Part shown: in pieces, positions 48,426-64,000 of the stretch
Position numbering within the stretch: the stretch's first letter is position 1
How the letters are laid out: each line of letters opens with the position of its first letter
Assembly: GCA_934045905.1 (NCBI GenBank)
Contig: OW203768.1
Location: 14,412,316-14,476,315, forward strand
Length of the DNA stretch: 64,000 nucleotides
DNA from: Leuctra nigra
Taxonomy: Eukaryota; Arthropoda; Insecta; Plecoptera; Leuctridae
Reading direction: 5' to 3'
Notes under the pieces: model-generated
Told to the model about the DNA's origin: nothing
Seen by the model: only the letters and a program-made list of their open reading frames with translations
The model's database searches: none
Translations under genes and position numbers: made by a program

Positions 48426-48947
48426 ATTTCCTATACCTCACTAGCATTCTATTATCATATCGTAATTATTCAAAAAATAATTGTTTGTTTTCTATGATTA
48501 TTAAACCAGGAGAGAATGGAAAATTTGACAATTTAAAAGTTATAAAACGTATACAGTAGGTACTTTCCCCAAGAAATGGAGCCTTTTTGTGCGGATTCTA
48601 TTCCCATTTTCCCGCGTAGTACACACAATTTACTGCACGCAGTTATTACCGGTAATTAATGCAATGATGATTTCCTCAATCTCTTCGGAAATAGAAAATT
48701 ATAATAAATTCAATTGGCACGCACGAATATGATAAAATGATCATAAGATTATGTTCATAATTATTTCTCTTACGCTATTCATATTTGTACCAGCCTGATC
48801 AAGTACCTAATAATAAAAAAAAGTATGTTCTTCAGTGAAAGTATGTGAATTTACTGTTAAAATCATTTTCTATCAAGTTTTGGTACTATCTATGATATTT
48901 CTTTATATTTAACAAAAAGTGTAATGTGAAATAAAATAATACATTAT

Positions 48948-48953
48948 TTTATT
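48948..48953 (-). terminator. Polyadenylation signal of TMEM42
   Basis: Forward TTTATT reads AATAAA on the minus strand, about 80 nt past the TMEM42 stop codon, a normal spacing for a short 3' UTR. Confidence 0.55.
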
Positions 48954-49032
48954 GGGTGAGGAGAAGTGTAAAACATTTTAATAGTAAGAAAGTAAGTACA
49001 TTGTTTTTGTAGGAATGATGAACGCATATAAA

Positions 49033-49504
49033 TCATGACATGTGAGTTTTCTTCGTCTCCTCCGTCTCTTTGGCTCTAGTAATCATAACCAATCCTATGA
49101 GCACCAGAATAGTTCCACACCACCAAAGAATCGATGTTACCTCGTCGAAAAGCAAGAAACCGATAAATACCTGTTGAAAACCAACAAAATACAATCAATG
49201 TCATTGTCATGTTACGACATAGTTCCACTTCACGGCTAGGCTTGATAAGAAAGATACTCACTGAACAGAAATAATTAGTAGCGACACTGATTACAGTAGC
49301 TGTTAGTGACGACCTCGAATATTGGAGAGCTTTCACAAAGAATGTCCAAACTGTCGCGTTAGAAATGATCATTAACACGAAGAAGATAATTTGTAGAAAC
49401 CGTTGCTCTGACATGCCAGATAACTTTCCGAAAATACTCCCACAGCAGGCACATAGTCCAGATGTAACCGCATAAACGGTTGCACTTTTAGGTATATCAA
49501 TCAT
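49033..49504 (-). CDS. TMEM42: TMEM42-like transmembrane protein, two exons
   Basis: Predicted four-helix membrane protein of the EamA/DMT-like TMEM42 family; transport activity is not established for the family. Exon 1 is 49504-49262 (81 codons). The intron is 91 nt, TCA|gtgagtatc to tcaacag|GTA. Exon 2 is 49170-49033 (45 codons plus TGA). The product is 126 residues, against about 159 in human, with a shorter N-terminus. Hydrophobic segments are near residues 9-28, 37-60, 66-86 and 91-112. SNATVWTFFVKALQYSRSS and SILWWCGTILVLIGL match the human pattern of TNSLMWTFF and VLWWGGVFLIL. The C-terminus is charged (KETEETKKTHMS). Reading through the intron would give an open but non-homologous tail, so the spliced model is preferred. 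It is divergent to the PPP1R16-like gene. Confidence 0.88.
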
Positions 49505-50380
49505 TATATTGTATTTAATAATTAAAAAATGTTAAAATTGACGACATGCTAAAAGCTATTTTTAAAAGTCAGCTGTTGATCTTGAACAGCTGATAATGAC
49601 AGAAATACGTCACGTGTGCAGTACCACTTGTGTGCTGCCATCTGACTGGGGCATTCTCGATTCTTCTCGTAATGGCGGTGCCGTGGTACTGTGGAGTGTG
49701 GTGTGTGTGTCACTTTTTGCACCTGATTTCCGAGTAACAACAGGACAGGTGAACTCCCGGAATAAGGTCGTGCTGTGAGCAAATATTTGATCACCTTCTC
49801 CGTATTATGTTTAGCATTTAACACGACGATGAAGACGATCTCGAAGACGAAAAGACGACAAGATGATTGATTTGCAACTACTTGTTTGTGACTGAGCAAT
49901 CAAGACCTTCAGGTAAGCAAGCGCGACACTCCACATAAAAAAACGTAGGAATGTACTATCTTGTTTCGTATCTGTCGTCTTAATGAATGACTGCATCATA
50001 GGAAATCAATTTAAATCTCATAAATTGTCGATTACATTCATCTATTTTTGTTATCAGTGACGTTTTGGCAGTATTAGGTGGTAAGTAGAATGATTAGATT
50101 AGGATCTGGTTGGCCCACCCTTTGTGTTCGGATTGACAGTCATTAATTGTCATGCCGTTGCTATCAGTATGTTTTAAGTAGTTTAGTTTTATCATCGAAC
50201 ACGAAGATGTGTGATATTACCTAGTCTACTAAGTTTGAAGTGTTGATCAGCTGTTGTCAGAAGCTCTCTTTAATATGTGGCATTATGCCTTCGTAGTAAT
50301 AGGTTCTACTACCTACTAGAATTTGTAAAGATGCTATCGTGTGCAGTTTAAACATAAGCCGTGTTGCTAACTAAATATTA
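49505..50380. promoter_or_regulatory. Bidirectional intergenic region between TMEM42 and the PPP1R16-like gene
   Basis: The start codons of the two divergent genes are 876 bp apart. The region contains E-box-type words (gtcacgtgtg near 49610, and cagctg twice near 49570-49590) and no recognisable repeat. Both 5' UTRs and promoters should lie here unless an upstream noncoding exon is used. Transcription starts cannot be set from sequence alone. Confidence 0.5.
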
Positions 50381-58301
<7,921 letters not shown>

Positions 58302-61300
58302 GATCGCACGCCGCCGAGGGAAGTGAGCTATTCTCTTTGTGATGATCGGTTCATTCATGGAGTTAGATGTAGGCATCGTGCATTCGTTCATCACAAAAGT
58401 TACGGTGGCAGAAATCGTCAATTCTGGTGGGAAAGTTTATCGACTTTCTGCATTTACCTAGGCATTTTAATGGAATGAATTAAAGCTCATCACATATCTC
58501 CAGATTTAGTACAAAGAAGGTACAATATGATATTTCTTAAGAGATTCAGTGAATTTTTGGACATGTCTTTAATTAGATATCAGAGAAATCGCTTTTGTTT
58601 TGGCTTCGTAAGAATATACACAATGCCAAATGTTTCGGTCTTAGCCAGGCTCAGGAGCACCTGCCAATTTTTGCGATTTCTCCCACTACCAGTAATGTTG
58701 TGCTGTGCTGCAACCTGGCAACAGGGGCATGACTCGGATGGTCTCCTTGTGTTAGCGTTGCCAGCACGTGGTTCTGCATTGTTTACACTTCATTTCTTGT
58801 GACGCTGCGTCCACGACGCTGCTGATTCTACCAACGGACCTAGGCCTTGGTTTTCCCATATCTCTGCCCATATAGATTATACCACCGAGACAGACTGTGC
58901 CTTATAGAATAGCACATCACTATTGAAGACGTCAAATTAGACAATGGCAGATATAGAAGGTACTGCTTCATATTTAAAGACCATTCATGTATATGCCTTT
59001 CTTACATTTTTATGTCAAGTTTACAAAAGAGTATTCTAAATATTACGTACGGAGGTACCTATATTTAAATTCGGTTTTCAGACTTTATTTTACACTTGAA
59101 TTGTCAACTAAAATGTGTGTTTAATGCTTAATTCATTCTGATGTCACAGAATACTGTTGGGATATTCAGGATTAATTAAAACTAAAAAATGTTAAAAACA
59201 GATTAGCTGGCACTCTGAGGACTCCCTCAAGATTAAATTGATTTTATTTCATTCACAACTCAGGTTTACAAAGTCCATGCAGCTCTACTCAGGTCACCAT
59301 GTTTATCTCTGTCTTTGTCTAATTCACTGTCTTCAATAGCCGATAAGTTGCTCTGTCTATAAGTAATTGGATGGATGGCTGTCCAAGAACAACTTTACCC
59401 TGTGTCGTCAGGCATGGATATGCCAAAATTGGAATTGTTTCGTAAATATATTACTTTTCCTATTTTTATGATCTGTAGAAAGATCATATTACGTAAGCCA
59501 TCAAAACTAAACCGAGCAACCTCGATTTTCCCTAATCATCATGGTAATTTATTCCAGAGCAGCAAGGGAATAGAATTTAATGTTTGAGGAACAATTTTTC
59601 AATGATGATGATCATTAATAATTAGATACTTAAACAGAAAAGACAAAAAGAAACTGCCGGTCGCTAATTCCTTTTAGGACTGGACTGGTTTTCTGCAACT
59701 ACAGTATGATCCAAAATGGGAGCCAATTCAGATTGTATTATAAAATTAATTATTACGTGTATTTTATTTGACTTTTTAGGTTTTCCGATTTGCAGTTTCA
59801 GAACTACTAATAACTAAAACAAGTGCTGCTGAATTAAGATATACCTAATCCACTTTTTATATTATTTGTATTTTTGATAATACTACTTGTTTCCTCTACT
59901 ACTACTTCCAATTTGAATTATTTGTTCTCTGTGAACGAAAGAGACGAGCGAGAACGCAACGAGTCTAGAGATACATTCCATGGATATTTACTCCCAAGTT
60001 TAACAAGCCAACGATATTGCCAAGACAGACATTCCTCTTCCATCGTGCAACGAGCTTCCGATTGGATGGGATTTGTGGAATGAATTTTATTCCATAAACT
60101 AACCTACTACATAACTATTTTACTCGGTATAACTGTAACCTTTAGAGTGTCCAGAATGACTGACATATTTCCGCTTTGAGCTTCCATAATTGAATTACTT
60201 CCACGTGAAAGTTGTTTTCTTATCAAGGCCATGACCAAACTGTAGTGATAAGCAACACTTCTCATTTGAAAAAGAATGTTTAACTCAAGTCGGCAAAACT
60301 GACACGAAAACGTTTTGCAAGCTCAAAGGGAAAAATAGGAGATGTGTAATTTCACCTTACTCGATCTTCGTGTCTTTCATCGTTCTAGGTGATCTGTCTT
60401 TCATGTTTAGATAACGAAACAATACAAAACATATCTAGTGCGTAGTATAGTCGTAGCCATGTTACTATATAACGACCCGTCTCCGATTCGAGGCTTTACA
60501 TTGCTTCCGCTGTATGAATCTAACTTTTACTCCATTTAGCGTTGCATTCCAGCCAGTTGTGTGGCCGTCAGTCGGCTAGCCTTGGTACTATCTGTGTATA
60601 ATATTGGTACTACTTATCTTAGGCTATATTTACTGTTAGATTATATTATACTGAAACTAATATTGTTATTCCTCTTACTGTATATAATGAGTGGTCCAGC
60701 GAAGTCGTATTTGAATGAGATTGATAACTAAAACATTCCAAACTAAAACTATCTCAAATAATCGTTAAACCAAAGCATTAAAACATCATACAATTTAAAA
60801 AAACGGGCCTAAACATTATAAATTAGCTCTCCTTTTGGAGAAATTAACTAGAATTATTAGTAAACTAAACAAGTAAACAAAATACGATAATATTTTCAGA
60901 TAACTTTAAATGAAAACGAATTAACAACGCACATAGATAGGTACAACTTAGAATCCGTCGCGATTCTCGTAGCAAACAAAAAACTTGTGATCTTCGATTA
61001 GACATTAACGACAAATTAACGCATTCAACTGAGAGAGTACAGTATTATTACGAAGTTATCGACGTATTAACACCAGACGGCGGCATCGTTGCCGTCACAT
61101 CCCTCTCGCTCGGAGTGAAAGTGGAGAGACTTAACCCAGTGATACTCACATTGAGTCGTCTTAAGGAGTTGCAGTTGAAACTGAATGGCAGCTGTTTTAA
61201 GGGGCCACAAACGGGCGCATTTAGCTTGCCCTTGCACACGTCTTTATATTAGATTAATTGGCTTGGATTTTCTGAATAGTTACTGCAAAAATATAAGAAA

Positions 61301-63098
61301 CTTTTCTGTTGCAAGAGAAAAGCTAATTGTCATATTTCAATCCAGTATTTGGCATCATGTGATACCCAAACCATGTGTCTTACATTGATTCTCTTATTAA
61401 AATTTGTTTGATGTATTTGAAAAGTTTTCAAACATACCAACATTTTTTGGATGGGGAGTAGATATTAGGTTTTTGTAATAAGAGCAAAGAGATTAAGATC
61501 TACTTAAAAATTCTCAATTTCTTGGAAATATTAAGCTGGGTTCCCATACTTCACATCGAATTCGCTTCCGGTTCGCTTCGCTTTCGCAAAATTTCTACCT
61601 TTTAACAAAGGAAATCGTCCATGTTTACATTCGCTTGTTCCCGTGTTTCGGTTTCGTTAAAGTTGAGCCAATTTTAACTTTGACGAAACCGTAACGAAAC
61701 CGAAACAAGTGAACAAGCGAATGTAAACATGGACGATTTCCTTTGTTAAAAGGTAGCCATTTTGCGAAAGCGAAGCGAACCGGAAGCGAATTCGATGCGA
61801 AGTATGGGAACCCAGCGTTAGTTTTATCAGCATTTAAATTGTCGATAGTTCACTTATCAGTAAAAAAGCTGAACCCGTGAGGTTTGCTGGACTTCAAAGT
61901 GACTTTTGACTGCTTAAAAGCTTTAAGTTGTAAGTTCACAAAGAAAAAGAGCCCATTCTTTATGTAGATTCTATACCTCTACAGCACAAACAATTGTGTA
62001 TTGTACAAACAAAAGTGTGTCTTTTTTTTCTTCCCAGTAAATCTAAAAAGCTACTAATATTTTAAATCAAGTGAGTGAACGGATAGCATCATCGACCGTT
62101 TGTGGCACCTAACAATTTTAATGACCGAAGTCAATATGTACTAAATAGTTAATACAAATAATATTGTAGTAATATTTTACAATGCATTCATCCCTGTCCT
62201 TCCATAAAAATGATGTATATTTTAATATGTATCTAGTAAAATCTAGGTGTGTTTAATAATTTGGTTGTGGCAAGTCTGCTTTGGTTGTAGAACATTTTAC
62301 GGAAGGTATAGAAAATAGAGCGACTTGTAGAGAGACTTAGAATTTCGTTTATGATCGAGAACTTTAGATAATTATCGCAATTCTTATGTTTTTGTGATTG
62401 TTGCAATTTTGTACGGCCGTCCATTATTATTTAGTTTATATACATTGGTTTATATACTCATTCATACTTTACCTGCCTGTTCGTTGTATTTAGTGCAGTT
62501 TACAGAGGTATGGATCCTACCACTGCACTTTCGTGGCCTCTCTTAATGAATAAGTTTATACAACTCTAAAGTTATCATTAGGTTTAATTGATTGTGCTAT
62601 AAAGAAAATAAAGAAAACACCATTTAATTGAAGAATTTTTCTTCAGAATTAGAATGTTTTAAGAGTCCTATTTGCCAGTCGGCGATTATGTATCAATGTT
62701 TTGCGGTAGATACGAACTTTGACCGGAGGTTATGGGTCACTTGCCAAGTGGGTGTTCTTGATTATTATTGGTACTTAAACGTTTTGTGATAAAAAGTAAC
62801 ACCCATTAATTAGAAATATATAGTTATATTGTAATGTTGGGAATCATATCAAAAGTGCTACTGAATATTTCTTTGGCGTTGTTTTTCTGGATAATGTACT
62901 TACTGCTGTAATAGGTTTACATTCCATCGTTCATTTCTGTGTCGTACTTGTGTAAGTAGATAGTGCCAGTCTTCCAGCGAAGACGAAGTCAGCAAGTTTA
63001 TTCATTGTTCTGTCAGTGACAAAGAATTGTTCTTTGAATCGTAATAATTGTAATAATTTATTGTAATGATATTTTTTGAATTATCCAAATATAATAAA
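58302..63098 (+). other. Probable long 3' UTR / downstream region of the PPP1R16-like gene
   Basis: No further coding exon is recognised. AATAAA signals occur at 62607-62612 and 63093-63098. The second is followed by a T/G-rich stretch, so a 3' UTR of up to about 4.8 kb is possible. A 270-bp inverted repeat lies at 61538-61815. Cleavage nearer to 58.3 kb cannot be excluded. Confidence 0.35.
61538..61815. mobile_element. Foldback MITE with about 130-bp arms
   Basis: The left arm ctgggttcccatacttcaca and the right arm gaagtatgggaacccag are reverse complements and remain paired through attcgcttccggttcgcttc and tttacattcgcttgttc to a short centre near 61675. No coding content. The arms are nearly intact, so it is probably young. 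It lies in the presumed 3' UTR or downstream region of the PPP1R16-like gene. Confidence 0.88.
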
Positions 63099-63248
63099 TC
63101 ATGGTAAATTTTTCAATGGAGTGTATTTTCTTTTCAGTCTCCTCTCCTTCCCTTTTTTCCTCTAAAGCAAAGAATTGCTAAATTGTTATTGGATGGAAAC
63201 CTGAATTGATAATAGAAAATAGATTATGTATGTAGAATTCTTCTGTAC

Positions 63249-63508
63249 CTATCCCAGAGATAGAAGGCCAAAAGTAAATTATCTCGAGTTTGTGTTGCAC
63301 ACTTTAGGAATGATTTAATGAAGCTCTATCCATTGCCATTATTTGACTGAAATGTCACCAAGTACAGTTATATTGAAGTATTCTCTTACACAATGAGTCA
63401 ATCTTCTGTCTGTATTACAGTTCTTGAAAGAAGGCAGCATTATTTATGCAGGTATTTGGGCTCGTCTCAAGAATGATTGCGATGGACTTCCGCCCTTTTA
63501 CCTCTTGC
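63249..63508. mobile_element. TIR MITE of the same family, copy 4
   Basis: About 260 bp, from cagagatagaaggcc to ggacttccgcccttttacct. It shares the subterminal acagttatattgaagtatt with the copy at 32288. Confidence 0.78.
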
Positions 63509-64000
63509 CCATGATAACTTGGCAGTAGAACGACTTTGTTTTACTTCAATTACATAAATTCATAAAAAATTGAATACAAATTTGAAATTCATAAATATTG
63601 CTAATTTCAATAAAAAAATATTTTTGAGGTGTGATATTCGATGTTCCCACTTTAAACCATACTGATTCAGAGATTCAGGAAAGTTTTTTTAAAATAAAAA
63701 TGTAGATTATTGCTCACTTAAAGGACTCCAGGCGACGAGGAAATAAGAATTTCAATGATTATAAAAAAATTGCATACACATTTAAAAGCACTCATAAGGA
63801 TTTATTAACAATCACAACAAAAACAACAACAAGCACAGAAAACAACAAATCACACTTGACTAATGTATTTTGTGAGAAAACTTTATTTATACAATAAATG
63901 TGTAGTCTCAGTTGAATATAAATAGGGCTGGAGGGAGAGATAATGTAGGTATTATCTTTTTGTCAAGGAAGGAAATGCGATAGCGAAAGAAAACAGTGGA

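Noticed and set aside
49076..49261. Unspliced reading-through frame of TMEM42
   Set aside because: The frame stays open through the intron but loses the WWxG-containing helix. The 91-nt intron with good GT/AG restores the family pattern.
61048..61388. Short frames downstream of the PPP1R16-like gene
   Set aside because: No homology, no splice context, and located in the presumed 3' UTR.

Overview
This window is eukaryotic, intron-rich and AT-rich, with short GC-rich coding exons, animal-type splice sites and abundant small transposable elements. It is most likely an arthropod. The families present, the exon layout and frequent TAGGTAC-type words fit a hemipteran-like insect genome, but the species is inference. 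There are three confident protein-coding genes, which I rebuilt by joining exons with consistent reading phase.

Minus strand, 46959 down to about 9426: a DUSP22/DUSP15-like dual-specificity phosphatase of 205 residues in five coding exons (46939-46959, 24322-24438, 22223-22347, 13505-13676, 9426-9608). Exon 1 encodes only MGNGMNK, with a myristoylatable Gly2, and is followed by a 22.5 kb intron. The general acid Asp57 and the CX5R loop at Cys88 fall at the same residue numbers as in human DUSP22. Minus strand, 49504-49033: a 126-residue TMEM42-like four-helix membrane protein with one 91-nt intron. Plus strand, 50381-58301: an eight-exon, 530-residue PPP1R16A/B (MYPT3/TIMAP)-like protein phosphatase 1 regulatory subunit with an RVxF-type motif, ankyrin repeats and a C-terminal CVLS prenylation box. 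TMEM42 and the PPP1R16-like gene are head to head across 876 bp. TMEM42 and the DUSP gene are in tandem. Two of the three products are predicted to be lipid-anchored phosphatase components, but I see no evidence that the genes work together.

Layout: 1-9.4 kb is repeats (a 1.4 kb element with CRE/ETS/YY1-like motif blocks, a 945-bp tandem duplication, a 300-bp-arm inverted repeat). 9.4-47 kb is the DUSP gene, whose introns are loaded with MITEs, tRNA-derived SINE fragments and inverted repeats. 47-49 kb holds a tRNA-like sequence inside an inverted-repeat structure. 49-58.3 kb is TMEM42 plus the PPP1R16-like gene. 58.3-64 kb is the probable long 3' UTR and downstream repeats.

The most unusual observation is that every internal exon junction region of the DUSP gene carries a local tandem duplication across a splice junction: 106 bp x2 at the exon 2 donor, 28 bp x3 at the exon 3 donor, about 50-90 bp x4 at the exon 4 acceptor, and 112 bp x14 at the exon 5 acceptor. 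The 14-copy array also has a seven-unit (784 bp) higher-order pattern. In each case the exon-most junction keeps the reading frame. Upstream exon 5 acceptors would instead give a phosphatase with a shortened tail.
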